Source of the DNA: Actinopolyspora xinjiangensis | GTDB lineage: Bacteria > Actinomycetota > Actinomycetes > Mycobacteriales > Pseudonocardiaceae | DNA length: 64,000 bases | Assembly (NCBI RefSeq): GCF_900104475.1 | Contig: NZ_FNJR01000003.1 | Location: 350,917-414,916 of the forward strand | Direction of reading: 5' to 3' | Part shown: one piece after another, positions 9,222 to 17,926 of the stretch | Numbering within the stretch: position 1 is the first letter of the stretch | Layout: every line of letters begins with the position of its first letter | The notes under the pieces: model-generated | Database searches by the model: none | What the model saw: only the letters and a program-made list of their open reading frames with translations | What the model was told of the DNA's origin: nothing | Made by a program: the position numbers and the translations under genes

Positions 9222-10439
9222 CTACCGGGCCGGTTCGACCCGCTCGTGGTCACGCCGTTCGAGCAGTTTGCGGATCGGGCCGAGTGCGGTGTTCACCCCG
9301 ACCAGCGCGGTGGCGAAGTCCCGGACCCGGCAGAGCGTCCTGCCTCGGCGCATCATCAGACCGGCCAGCTGGCGTGAGTTGCGCTGCGCCGACTCGACTC
9401 GGGGGCGCTGGACGCGTTCGTAGTCCCGCAGCGCCTGGCCCACCGAGGTGCTGTCGGTCGTGGCGAGGCGCCGCGCCAGGGCACCGGCGGACTCCATCGC
9501 CATGGCCGCGCCCACCCCGGCGGTGGGCAGGAAACCGGCCGCGGCGTCTCCGAGCAGGGCGACGCGTCCCGCGGTCCATTCCGCGCACCGCACGTCGGAC
9601 AGGCTCCAGTAGTGGTTCTCCGGGCTGGTGGCAAGCCCGGTGAGGGCGCGGGAGCAACGGGCGTCGAGGGTGCGCAGCCTGTCGCGAATCAGTTCGGCGA
9701 ACGCGGCCGGTCCCCGCCGCGTGTCCGCACGGGGGCCACCGACGAACACGCCGAGCCGTCCCGGCACGGGGTAGAGCCCCACGAAGCATCCCGGCCCCCA
9801 GACCTCCTGGTAGAGGTCGGGACGCTCGTCGGACTCGGTCCAGGTCACCCAACCGCCCCAGGCGGTGTCGTAGGTGCGCACCCGTTCGGGGCCGAGCACC
9901 AGTTCCCTGGTGGCCGAGTGTATCCCGTCGGCGGCGATGACGGCGTCGAACTCCACCTCGAACTCGGTCCCGTCCTCGGTCAGACCGACCCGAACGGTCC
10001 GTCCGCTGTGGTCGATCCGCGTCGGTCGGGTTCGCCAGGCGACCGGGACGTCGTCGGTGGCCAGCAGTTCGAGCAGCTCGCCGCGCTCGATGCCCCGGTA
10101 GTGGCCGAACTCGCCCAACGCGGTGGCCACCGAGTAGTCGTGGAGCCTCGCACCGGTCGAGGAGCACAGCCGGTACTCGCGCACGGCCACGCTCCGCTCC
10201 AGATAGCCGCGTTCCAGGCCGAGTTCGCGGATCACGGGATCGACGAAGGGCATCAGCCCGAGCATGTAGCCGGACTCGTGGCGCTGTTCCGCCCGCTCGA
10301 CGAGCACGGGGTGCAGTCCCCGGTCGCGCAACGACCGGGCCAGTGTCACTCCGGCCACCCCGGCACCGACGATCAGGGTTCGCGGTTCGCGCTCGCCGAC
10401 GGCGGCGAGCTGCTCGGTCACTGTTGTGGGGACGAACAT
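9222..10439 (-). CDS. FAD-dependent aromatic-type monooxygenase
   Basis: 405-residue group A flavoprotein hydroxylase. It shows the FAD-binding GAGVAG at residue 23, the DG motif AADGIHSATRE in the middle and the GD motif LLGDAAAGFLPTAG near residue 310. The substrate is unknown. It is transcribed away from the TetR gene at 10533, and two near-identical palindromes occupy the 93-bp intergenic space, so it is very likely the TetR target. This points to a detoxification or small-molecule modification role induced by its substrate. Confidence 0.9.
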   Translation of the reverse strand: MFVPTTVTEQLAAVGEREPRTLIVGAGVAGVTLARSLRDRGLHPVLVERAEQRHESGYMLGLMPFVDPVIRELGLERGYLERSVAVREYRLCSSTGARLHDYSVATALGEFGHYRGIERGELLELLATDDVPVAWRTRPTRIDHSGRTVRVGLTEDGTEFEVEFDAVIAADGIHSATRELVLGPERVRTYDTAWGGWVTWTESDERPDLYQEVWGPGCFVGLYPVPGRLGVFVGGPRADTRRGPAAFAELIRDRLRTLDARCSRALTGLATSPENHYWSLSDVRCAEWTAGRVALLGDAAAGFLPTAGVGAAMAMESAGALARRLATTDSTSVGQALRDYERVQRPRVESAQRNSRQLAGLMMRRGRTLCRVRDFATALVGVNTALGPIRKLLERRDHERVEPAR

Positions 10440-10463
10440 CGCTGGTTACCTCCGCACCTAGTT

Positions 10464-10479
10464 TGGACCACCTGGTCCA
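10464..10479. promoter_or_regulatory. TetR operator box 1
   Basis: Inverted repeat TGGACCA-CC-TGGTCCA, perfect over 7-bp arms, 24 bp upstream of the monooxygenase start. It shares its arms with box 2. Confidence 0.75.
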
Positions 10480-10497
10480 CAGCAACGGTAGCAGCGC

Positions 10498-10515
10498 TTG
10501 GACCGGCTGGTCCAA
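10498..10515. promoter_or_regulatory. TetR operator box 2
   Basis: Inverted repeat TTGGACC-GGCT-GGTCCAA, 17 bp upstream of the tetR-type ATG. Its centre is 35 bp from that of box 1, placing one box at each divergent promoter. This is the classic autoregulated TetR arrangement. Confidence 0.75.
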
Positions 10516-10532
10516 TGCCTTAGGGTGAGCGC

Positions 10533-11168
10533 ATGGCACTACACGATCCGTCCCCGGAACGGCGCGAACGGGTATTGGAGACGGCCACGCGCGAGTTCGC
10601 CCGCCGTGGGTACGAGCACGCCTCGCTGAACTCGATCATCCGGGCGTGCGGAATGAGCAAGAGCTCCTTCTACCACTTCTTCGGCTCGAAGGCGGCGCTG
10701 TTCGAGACGGTGGTGACCGAGGCGATGCGGCTGCTGGGGCGGGAGATCGACGTGCCGACCCCTCGGGAGCTGGCCGGTCCCCGCTTCTGGGACCACATCA
10801 CCCGACTCGTCACCGAGCTGCTGGAGCTGGCGGGCCGGGGAAGCTGGTTCGCCGAAGCGGGGAAACTGTTCTACTCGGCCGATTCCCCCGTCGAGCACAG
10901 CCCGGCGCTGCGCGGCGCGATCTCGTCCGTGCGGGGCTGGCTCGACGAGGCGCTCGAGGTCGGACGGGAGTGCGGCGCGGTGCGGGACGACCTGCCGAGC
11001 TCGCTGCAGGCCTCGCTCGTGTTCGCGGCGCTGCGGTGCCTGGACGACTGGTCACTGCACCACCTGCACGAGTACTCGGAACGGGAGCGCGAGCGGATCG
11101 CGCGGGCACAGCTGGAAACGCTGTACCGGATGCTGGCCCGCGACACCGGCGCCGCCGGAGGCTGGTGA
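10533..11168 (+). CDS. TetR-family transcriptional repressor
   Basis: 211 residues. The N-terminal helix-turn-helix is clear (TREFARRGYEHASLNSIIRA, then CGMSKSSFYHFFGSKAALFE), followed by a variable helical ligand domain ending in LETLYRMLARDTG. Divergent from the FAD monooxygenase, with two operators between them, it should repress both genes. The inducer is unknown. An inverted repeat downstream probably ends the transcript. Confidence 0.93.
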   Translation: MALHDPSPERRERVLETATREFARRGYEHASLNSIIRACGMSKSSFYHFFGSKAALFETVVTEAMRLLGREIDVPTPRELAGPRFWDHITRLVTELLELAGRGSWFAEAGKLFYSADSPVEHSPALRGAISSVRGWLDEALEVGRECGAVRDDLPSSLQASLVFAALRCLDDWSLHHLHEYSERERERIARAQLETLYRMLARDTGAAGGW

Positions 11169-11273
11169 CGCGGGATCGACCGCAGCCGTGCACGAGGCGC
11201 GTCTCCGAGATCCGGACGGCCGATGGCCGAGAACGCGGTCGGGGGAAACGTGTTCGGAGCCTCGACGACGAAC

Positions 11274-11306
11274 GCGCCCCGCCGGACACCCTGTTCGGCG
11301 GGGCGC
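11274..11306. terminator. Hairpin between convergent tetR and fprB
   Basis: Arms GCGCCCCGCCG and CGGCGGGGCGC pair over 11 bp around an 11-base loop. There is no T-run, but the position between two converging genes fits a bidirectional terminator. Confidence 0.6.
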
Positions 11307-11326
11307 GGTAGCGGTCGTCGTGACCG

Positions 11327-12937
11327 TCAGCCGAGGCGGGCGGCTCCGCCGGACAACTTCGCGCGCAGCCGCGACAGCGGCCCGTCCATCCCGGAGTTCC
11401 GGGCGCTCGGTTCGGTCAGCCGCCCGGCCACCGCGTCGTCGAGCAGCGTGCCGACCGTCTCCTTGGCGCAGGCGCGGTTCGCGCCGATCCCGCCGGAAGG
11501 ACCGCGCTTGATCCACCCCACCACGTAGGTTCCCGGCCGGTCGCTGACCCGACCGGCGGAGTTCGGCACGGTCGCGGTCCGTTCGTCGAACGGCAGTCCG
11601 GGCAGCGGCACGCCGCGGTAGCCGACCGCTTTGACCACCAGACCGGCGGGGATCTCGACGTCCCGGTCGCCCGCCCCGGCGCGGATTCCGCGCACCTCGG
11701 TCTCGCCCACCAGCTCCACCGGGGCGGAGTGGAACCGCAGCACGATACGCTTCCGGCCGCTCGTTCCCGCACCACCGGCGGGAGCGGACCAGTCGACGGA
11801 CTCGCGGCCGAGCTCCCGCAGCAACCCCGCCTTGTCGTCGTTGTCGGCGGCGTCGATGGTCGGCGCGATGCGCGGGTCGTGCGTGTCCACCACGAGCTCG
11901 ATGTCGTCGCGCTGCACGAGTTCGAGCAGCTCCGGCCTGGTGTAGGCGGCGTGCTCGGGGCCTCTGCGTCCCAGCAGCACCACCTCGCGGACCCTGCTGG
12001 AGCGCAACTGCCGCAGGGCTCGCGGCGAGATCGGGGTGTCGGCGAGCCGGTCGGGATCGGTGGTCAGCACCCGGGCCACGTCCAGCGCGACGTTGCCGTT
12101 ACCCACCACGACCACTCGCTCGGCCGAGAGGTCGACGGCGTCGGCGACCGCGTCGGGGTGGCCGTTGTACCAGGACACCACCGAGGTGGCACTGACGCTG
12201 CCCGCCAGGTCCTCGCCCGCCACGCCGAGTTCCCGCGCGGAGGAAGCGCCGACCGCGTAGATCACCGCGTCGTGGCGGGAGGCCAGCTCCTCGGCGGAGA
12301 CGTCCCTGCCGACCTCGACCCCGAGCCTCATTCGGAGCCGGGGGTGGGTGTGGAACCGGGCGAACGTCTCGCCGATCCGTCTCGTGGACGGGTGGTCGGG
12401 GGCGACCCCGTAGCGCACGAGGCCTCCCGCCACGGGGAGCCGGTCCAGCAGCGTCACCCGGGAGTTGGTGTGCAGCAGCAGGTCCTCGACGGCGTACATC
12501 CCCGCCGGACCGGTGCCGACCACCGCGACGTCCAGCGGCGCGAAGTCACTGGGGATGACGCGGTCGAACACCGGCGGCGACCAGGAGTGGAAGTTCGGCG
12601 AGGGCTTCGGCTTGGACTCGGTTGTGGCAGTGTTCGAGGCCGTCTCCGAGGTCGTCTCCGCCGCCGAGTCGGCGCCGGTGTCGCGCTTGGCGTAGTACTC
12701 GGCGTTGATGTCGGCGTACGCCTTGAGGGAACCGGTGAGCCGGTCGACCGGGAACACCGCGTCCACCGGGCACGCGTCGGCGCAGGCACCGCAGTCGATG
12801 CAGGTGCTCGGGTCGACGTAGAGCATCTCGGTGGAGCCGAAGTCCGGCTCGTCCGGCGTGGGGTGGATGCAGTTGACCGGGCACGCCGCGATGCAGGAGG
12901 CGTCCGTGCAGCAGGTCTGGGTAATCGCGTAGGCCAT
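11327..12937 (-). CDS. fprB: Ferredoxin fused to ferredoxin-NADP reductase (FprB type)
   Basis: 536 residues. The first 75 form a 7Fe/8Fe-type ferredoxin with CTDASCIAACPVNCIHP and CIDCGACADACPVDAVFP. A low-complexity Thr/Ser/Pro linker follows, then an adrenodoxin reductase-like FAD/NADPH domain (VAVVGTGPAGMYAVEDLL, VVVVGNGNVALDVARVL and the C-terminal GWIKRGPSGGIGANRA). It should pass electrons from NADPH through FAD to the iron-sulfur clusters. It starts three bases after the AurF-like oxygenase, so it is the likely redox partner of that enzyme. The same gene pair is, as I recall, conserved in mycobacteria (Rv0885-Rv0886). Confidence 0.93.
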   Translation of the reverse strand: MAYAITQTCCTDASCIAACPVNCIHPTPDEPDFGSTEMLYVDPSTCIDCGACADACPVDAVFPVDRLTGSLKAYADINAEYYAKRDTGADSAAETTSETASNTATTESKPKPSPNFHSWSPPVFDRVIPSDFAPLDVAVVGTGPAGMYAVEDLLLHTNSRVTLLDRLPVAGGLVRYGVAPDHPSTRRIGETFARFHTHPRLRMRLGVEVGRDVSAEELASRHDAVIYAVGASSARELGVAGEDLAGSVSATSVVSWYNGHPDAVADAVDLSAERVVVVGNGNVALDVARVLTTDPDRLADTPISPRALRQLRSSRVREVVLLGRRGPEHAAYTRPELLELVQRDDIELVVDTHDPRIAPTIDAADNDDKAGLLRELGRESVDWSAPAGGAGTSGRKRIVLRFHSAPVELVGETEVRGIRAGAGDRDVEIPAGLVVKAVGYRGVPLPGLPFDERTATVPNSAGRVSDRPGTYVVGWIKRGPSGGIGANRACAKETVGTLLDDAVAGRLTEPSARNSGMDGPLSRLRAKLSGGAARLG

Positions 12938-12940
12938 GTA

Positions 12941-13858
12941 TCAGATCAGATTCGCTCGCTTGTAGAACCAGGTGGCGGGCTTGGTGAGCAGTCCGGCCGA
13001 GTCGAGGAACTCCATCAGTCCGGCGCAGCTGGAGCGCACCAGGGACTTGTAGTGCTGGTTCGCCTTGGCCTCGCGGACGGCTCGGTCCACGTCCAGTCCC
13101 GCGTTCTCGTAGACCTTCTTGTTCACCATGCTGGTGACGATGAAGTACGAGGCGGCGGCGACCACCACGGATTGGATCTGCCTGCGCACCGGCCCCACCC
13201 CACGAAGACGCTCCTTGGTCTCCTGTCGGGCGAACTTCATGTGCCGCGACTCCTCGACCACGTGGATGTTGTTGATGGTGCGAACGAAGGGGGCGACCCG
13301 TTCGTCGCGCATCCAGTCCCGCTGCATCACGTCGAGGACTTCCTCCGCGACCAGGATCGCGGCATAGGCGGCCTCGCCGAAGGCCAACGTCTTGAACGCC
13401 CGGCCGAGTTCGAGCACGGGACGGGGCGGCCGGTAGGCGGGTGCGCGCAGTTTCGCGGCGCCGCGGCCGAACATGATGGAGTGTCGGCACTCATCGGCGA
13501 TCTCGGTCAGCGCCCACTGGAAAGCGGGGTCGGCCGGGTCCTTGGCGTAGAAGTCCCGCAGCACCATCTGCTGCAGGATCATCTCGAACCAGATGCCGGT
13601 GCTGGCCACGCAGGCGGCTTCCTGCCTGGTGAGCTCCCGCTGCTGCTCCGGGGTCATCTCGGACCAGTAGGCGGTGCCGTAGAGCGTGCTCCACTCCGGA
13701 CTCGCACCGTGATAGTCGGTGTCGAGCGGCGTTTCCCAGTCGACCTCCTGGACCGGGTCGTAGGACAGCGTCTCCGAGGAGTCCAGCAACCTGCGGGCCA
13801 CCTCCTCGCGGTCGGGCGTCGCAGCGGTCGCGTCTGATCCGGTGATACTGCTGGTCAT
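12941..13858 (-). CDS. AurF-like diiron oxygenase
   Basis: 305 residues from the ATG at 13858 (AGGGAG box eight bases upstream; a GTG two codons earlier is less well placed). Diiron ligand motifs match the p-aminobenzoate N-oxygenase family: an early Glu in GIWFEMILQQ, TEIADECRHSIMF (EXXH), a Glu in ILVAEEVLDV, and HVVEESRHMKF, in which His, Glu and His are spaced +4 and +7 as in AurF. The substrate is not known: AurF oxidises arylamines, but actinobacterial core copies are uncharacterised. It is co-transcribed with the ferredoxin-FprB gene. Two inverted repeats precede the operon. Confidence 0.88.
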   Translation of the reverse strand: MTSSITGSDATAATPDREEVARRLLDSSETLSYDPVQEVDWETPLDTDYHGASPEWSTLYGTAYWSEMTPEQQRELTRQEAACVASTGIWFEMILQQMVLRDFYAKDPADPAFQWALTEIADECRHSIMFGRGAAKLRAPAYRPPRPVLELGRAFKTLAFGEAAYAAILVAEEVLDVMQRDWMRDERVAPFVRTINNIHVVEESRHMKFARQETKERLRGVGPVRRQIQSVVVAAASYFIVTSMVNKKVYENAGLDVDRAVREAKANQHYKSLVRSSCAGLMEFLDSAGLLTKPATWFYKRANLI

Positions 13859-13885
13859 GGGCACTCCCTACCGAAATGACGACGA

Positions 13886-13906
13886 TATTTCGGTGCCGCC
13901 GAAATA
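13886..13906. promoter_or_regulatory. Inverted repeat upstream of the diiron oxygenase operon
   Basis: Arms TATTTCGG and CCGAAATA are perfect over 8 bp with a 5-base loop, 28 bp before the start codon. A repressor operator is likely. No cognate regulator is adjacent. Confidence 0.55.
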
Positions 13907-13907
13907 G

Positions 13908-13924
13908 TGTTACTGAAGGTAACA
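13908..13924. promoter_or_regulatory. Second inverted repeat upstream of the diiron oxygenase operon
   Basis: TGTTAC-TGAAG-GTAACA, perfect 6-bp arms, starting two bases beyond the first repeat. Its unrelated sequence suggests a different regulator from that of the first repeat. Confidence 0.5.
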
Positions 13925-14192
13925 GCTACTCGCGCGTAACCGCGAGAGTGCGACATACGCTACATGTGTGACTTACGTCACGACAAACCCCGCGTTGTCG
14001 GCGTGACCGCGCGATCCGCCCCGGACGGAGCGCGCGGCGGGTCGGTCGCCGTCGGGGCCGGATCCGGTGCGCGGGCCCCGTCCCGTCGGCGGGAGCGCGG
14101 GCTCGTCCGGACGGGCACGAAGTTTCCGGACAGCACCCGGTGGGTGCAGAGTGGGGAACGAGCCTGACCCCACGCGGAAACGAGCGGGACCG

Positions 14193-14939
14193 ATGAGCGA
14201 ACACGAGGAGATCCGGGCCGAGGACTCCGAAAAGCGCGTGCGCACCATGCTGGCGGGGCGGGTGGTGGCCGACACCCGGCGACCGGTTCTCGTCTGGGAG
14301 CACCCCCACTACCCCACCTACTACGTCCCGCGTGAGGACGTGCGGGCCGAGCTGACCGACACCGGCGAAGTGCGGCGGTCGCGGCGGCTGGGCGAGGGCA
14401 CGATCTACGACGTCGTCACCGCTTCGGCGACGGCACCGGCCGCCGCGATCGGCTACCGGGACTGCCCGCTGCCCCGACTGCGCGACCTGGTCCGGATCGA
14501 CTGGAACTCGATGGACGAGTGGTTCGAGGAGGACGAGCCGGTCTACGTCCACCCCCGCGACCCTTACACGCGGGTGGACGTCCTGGAGAGCTCACGGCAC
14601 GTGGAGATCCGGCTCGACGGCGTCACCCTCGCCGACTCGCACCACCCGCGAATCCTGTTCGAGACCGGCCTGCCGCCCCGCTACTACCTGCCGCTGCCCG
14701 ACGTGCGGATGGACCTGCTTCGGCCCAGCGACCACGAGACCCACTGCCCGTACAAGGGGACCGCGAGCTACTGGCACGTGCACACCGGCGAGGCCGAACA
14801 TCCCGACACCGTGTGGACCTACCGCACCCCGCTGCCGGAGAGCCACAAGATCGCCGGGCTGGCGTGCTTCTACGACGAACGCGTGGACGTCCTCCTGGAC
14901 GGCGAGCTCCAGCGGCGACCCGAGACTCCGTTCTCCTGA
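14193..14939 (+). CDS. DUF427 family protein, two-domain
   Basis: 248 residues with two copies of the DUF427 beta-barrel. Repeat 1 (about residues 15-95) contains VVADTRRPVLVWEHPHYPTY and a YYVPREDV strand; repeat 2 (about 130-235) contains VTLADSHHPRILFETGLPPR, YYLPLPDVRMDLL and the characteristic CPYKGTASYW, then VWTYRTPLPE and IAGLACFYDERVDVLLDG. The reaction is unknown. The ribosome site (GAGCGGG) is weak. It is the last ordinary gene before the disturbed island. Confidence 0.88.
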   Translation: MSEHEEIRAEDSEKRVRTMLAGRVVADTRRPVLVWEHPHYPTYYVPREDVRAELTDTGEVRRSRRLGEGTIYDVVTASATAPAAAIGYRDCPLPRLRDLVRIDWNSMDEWFEEDEPVYVHPRDPYTRVDVLESSRHVEIRLDGVTLADSHHPRILFETGLPPRYYLPLPDVRMDLLRPSDHETHCPYKGTASYWHVHTGEAEHPDTVWTYRTPLPESHKIAGLACFYDERVDVLLDGELQRRPETPFS

Positions 14940-14988
14940 CGGAGATCCCACCACAGTGGCCGGGAACGGTCGGGAAAGTGCGGCTCTC

Positions 14989-15068
14989 ACGACCAGTGAC
15001 CACCCACCACAACCCCGACCGAATTCGGCTCACTCGATCACAAGAGCTCACCGGACTCGAACCCCGAC
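14989..15068 (+). repeat. Direct repeat copy 1, left side of island
   Basis: About 75 bp that closely match 17514-17589, sharing ACGACCAGTG, the 10-bp palindrome CCGAATTCGG and ACAAGAGCTCACC. Copy 2 lies at the 3' end of a decayed integrase, so these may be attachment-site or element-end sequences. The rest of the gap 14,940-15,362 shows no gene. Confidence 0.7.
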
Positions 15069-15362
15069 CAGCAGCGGCGTCAGACATTCCCGCAGTCGTT
15101 GCAGACCTTCCCGCCTCGTTGACCGCTACAGCGTTGTGAGTAACCAGCCGCGCTGATTCTTCCACGGAAAAGTCGGCCCGCGCGGCGTTAATGCGAACGG
15201 CCAGCGCCTCGATAAGCCGTGCTGGGCAGCTGCCCCTGCTTCTGGGAGCTGTGAACGTTTGGGCAACTTGGCGGTGTTTGTCCCGTTCGTGGATAGCGAT
15301 GATCACAAGCGCACATCACACGACGACAATGCCGCCAAGAGACAGGAAAGACACTGGGTGAG

Positions 15363-16427
15363 ATGCGTACGCGACGCTTGGTAACGGGGCTGGTGGTTGC
15401 GACCTCTGTTCTGGCGACCGGTAGCAACGCGATCGCTGTCGCCGATCAATCCCCCACAGCAGGGACAACTCCGTCCGAATTCACCGAGACGGTGACCAAG
15501 GAAGTGGTCAGCACCTCGAACACCGCTGATTTTTGGACGAAGGAACGGATGCGACGGGCCGTGCCGGCGCCGATGCCGCGGCCGAGCGATGGCCAGGTTT
15601 CCGATCCCGAGGAGCAGGAAAACGTTCTGCCGCAGCAGTCGGAACAGGGAAGCCTCCCGCGAGGAGTTTCCACCCCGCAGTCGTCGACCGAGCCGCGGGC
15701 GAGTGCGATATCCCGAGCTCAGCGATGGACAGAGCCCGGCATTCCGGCCTCGACCACGGGCAAGATCTTCGCCGAAGGCCCTCAGGGGCAACTTTACGAG
15801 TGCAGCGGTTCGGTAATCACTGCCGACAATCAGAACACGGTCTGGACCGCCGGTCACTGTCTCCACAACGGAAACGGACAGTTCTACAGCAACATCACGT
15901 TCGTGCCAGCCCATGACAATGGAGAGGCACCCTACGGTGAGTGAAATGCCAGCTACATGGTGACTACCACGGGCTGGGCCGAAAACAGGGACTGGGGATA
16001 CGACATCGCCGCGTTCGCGGTATTTCCGCAGTCGTCCGACCTCGAACACAGGGTAGGTTCACAAGGATACCGATTCAACGCGGGCCAGGAATTCACGGAT
16101 GTGCGTGTGTTCGGATACCCGGCAGCGGGATACCAACGCACAGATTTCAATGGTGAACTGCTGTGGTACTGCCGCGGCGACACAGTCGATGCGAGTTCCT
16201 GGAACCCCCTGAACGAAAAGGTGCGCACCGACTGCGACATGCACAGCGGGGCAAGCGGTGGACCGTGGATCGACGACATGAACTCGAACGGTCTCGGCTA
16301 CATCATCGGGGCCTCAAGCCACCGACAAACTGACCCTGACACTGGAGATTTGATCAACAACTACTTTTTCTCGTCCAATCACGGCGACGCGGCGATAAAC
16401 GTCCACGAGGACGCCTCGACCTACTGA
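15363..16427 (+). pseudogene. Secreted trypsin-like serine protease interrupted by one in-frame TGA
   Basis: A 355-codon frame with a single TGA at 15942-15944. Codons 1-27 encode a signal peptide (LVTGLVVATSVLATGSNAIA). The propeptide is followed by the catalytic His in WTAGHC. The stop falls in YGE*NASYMV, and downstream in the same frame come the Asp in WGYDIA and the Ser in HSGASGGPW. All three triad residues and the C-terminus are intact, so the damage looks like one base change (probably TGG Trp to TGA), either recent or a sequencing error. Without readthrough the product would be an inactive 193-residue fragment. A second start (ATG 15957) would give an exportless remnant. Confidence 0.85.
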
Positions 16428-16456
16428 CCTCCCACTCGGCTCCTACTGCTACGTCC

Positions 16457-16483
16457 GCGGGATGGCACGGTCAGCCATCCCGC
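16457..16483. terminator. Hairpin between convergent protease and small membrane gene
   Basis: Arms GCGGGATGGC and GCCATCCCGC, perfect over 10 bp, loop of 7. The hairpin overlaps the stop of the minus-strand gene and lies 30 bp after the protease stop, so it can serve both. Confidence 0.65.
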
Positions 16484-16707
16484 AGGTCCTCGACAGGGTC
16501 CTTGAACGTAGCTCCTTCTTCCTTCAACCGTCTCCACGGAACGCCCTCATTCCGTTCCACGTCGGTGGAAACCACGCCCGCGCCAGGGGTACCCCCCGGT
16601 GATTCGGACTCGGATGAGGAGCCATCCATCCGCGCGATCCCCCAAGCTCCCAGGAGCAGAACACCAACAGCGACTGCGCTGCCAAGTAACCACATTCCAC
16701 GCCGCAT
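16471..16707 (-). CDS. Small membrane-anchored protein
   Basis: 78 residues beginning MRRGMWLLGSAVAVGVLLLG, a single N-terminal transmembrane helix, followed by a Ser/Glu/Gly-rich extracytoplasmic tail containing VPWRRLKEEGATFKDP. The ATG has an excellent AAGGAGG box eight bases upstream, which is the main support that it is real. No family recognised. It converges with the broken protease gene. Confidence 0.65.
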   Translation of the reverse strand: MRRGMWLLGSAVAVGVLLLGAWGIARMDGSSSESESPGGTPGAGVVSTDVERNEGVPWRRLKEEGATFKDPVEDLRDG

Positions 16708-16959
16708 GGCACTACCTCCTTCGCAGGGAGGACGCGACGCAACCGTCTCACGGTTGCACAGTTACAACGGTCCGTGCCGGTAAGTCCGACCATCTCCCAA
16801 CACTCTTACTCGACCGCCCTCGACGAAAAGGGTCCTGCGGGGACGTGACGCATCACTTACCCAGAATGCCGAGGCATGTCAGTAGGTGAATGACGGCCTT
16901 TCGGGACGACTGCCCGATCGCGGCGTCCACCGTCTGTTGCCCGGCCGCCGAAATCCGGG

Positions 16960-17513
16960 TGATGCGGACTCGGTCTGCCGGGATTGCGCGGGCATCACCC
17001 GCGACTTCGTCTGCGGACGATGCGGATTCGAGGGCTGCCTGCTGGGCGGGCGCCGCTGCGAACCCCGCACCCTGGCTACAAGCTCACCCAGCCCCTCGAC
17101 GACGGCGCCGGGCAGATCCGCCCGGAACTGGTGCCGGCGCTGGAAGGTGTCCTGGCGACTCGGCACCCGAAACGAGACCTGGACTGGCTCGCGGTCACCC
17201 GGCCCCGCTCCGCTGACGACCGTGGCTCACGGAGAGCTTCCCATGACGCAAGAAGCACTGGCCGCACTGTCGGACCGGCACACAGCCTCCTTCGTCCGCG
17301 AACCAGGCCAACCTCTCCAGCCACGCAGCCTCAGCGAGTCCCTCCACCACAAACGGCGTCCCCACCCGAACCGGACGCACCTCAGCCCTGTGCCCCCTCA
17401 TGCTTCAAGCCCCAGCACCCTTCGCCGCCACCCTGCTCGACTTCCACGACAAACACACCACCCGCGTCCTGACCGAAGCCGGAGGAACCTGGAACCGCTA
17501 CGCCCCAGCCACC
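16960..17513 (+). pseudogene. Decayed actinobacterial integrase (tyrosine recombinase) fragment
   Basis: Pieces of a zinc-ribbon-bearing site-specific integrase are spread over shifted frames. In one frame: CRDCAGITRDFVCGRCGFEG. Next frame: a DDGAGQIRPELVPALEGVL segment. Back to the first: VAHGELPMTQEALAALSDR. Near 17400: APFAATLLDFHDKHTTRVL followed by TWNRYA, which resembles the C-terminal tail of the same family. The catalytic Arg-His-Arg-Tyr region is missing, so there are at least two frameshifts and a large internal deletion. Family assignment is from memory of these motifs. Repeat copy 2 follows immediately. Confidence 0.65.
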
Positions 17514-17589
17514 ACGACCAGTGCCCCCACCACACCCCGACCGAATTCGGATCACTCGACTACAAGAGCTCACCAGGATCAAGCCCCGA
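17514..17589 (+). repeat. Direct repeat copy 2, after integrase remnant
   Basis: Partner of 14989-15068 with the same orientation and the same CCGAATTCGG palindrome and CAAGAGCTCACC block. Lying just beyond the integrase 3' end, it is where an attachment site or element boundary would be expected. Confidence 0.7.
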
Positions 17590-17628
17590 TCTCAGGACAT
17601 CCGGCCTGATCCGTGGTGTGATCGGGTT

Positions 17629-17796
17629 ATGCGACGAGGACGCAACGGGCATCCGTGCGAACCGGACACCTCGCGGATCGGGCTGTGGCGCTGTGAGGAG
17701 TGCGGACAGCAGTGGGAGATCCACGGTGTCGCCGACAACCCCAGGATCCGCAAGGTCAGCCGGATCGGGTGGTTCTTCGCCAAGCTCTTCGGGTGA
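17629..17796 (+). CDS. Small zinc-ribbon-like protein
   Basis: 55 residues starting MRRGRNGHPCEPD. Four cysteines or nearby polar ligands (PCEPD and GLWRCEECGQQWEI with CXXC) suggest a single zinc site, and the C-terminus is basic and hydrophobic (RIGWFFAKLFG). No clear ribosome site is visible, and the family is not recognised. It sits between the integrase remnant and the kinase locus. Confidence 0.5.
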   Translation: MRRGRNGHPCEPDTSRIGLWRCEECGQQWEIHGVADNPRIRKVSRIGWFFAKLFG

Positions 17797-17926
17797 GCGG
17801 TGCCGGTTGAACGGTGCCGGCCGCCGCTCAGCCGACGAGCCGTGCGGGCTCGGCACGTGGCTCGCGGGAACCACCATGGCGACGGCTCCCGGCGCCGCGA
17901 AAGGCCGGGACGCGCTGGCGTGCGGT

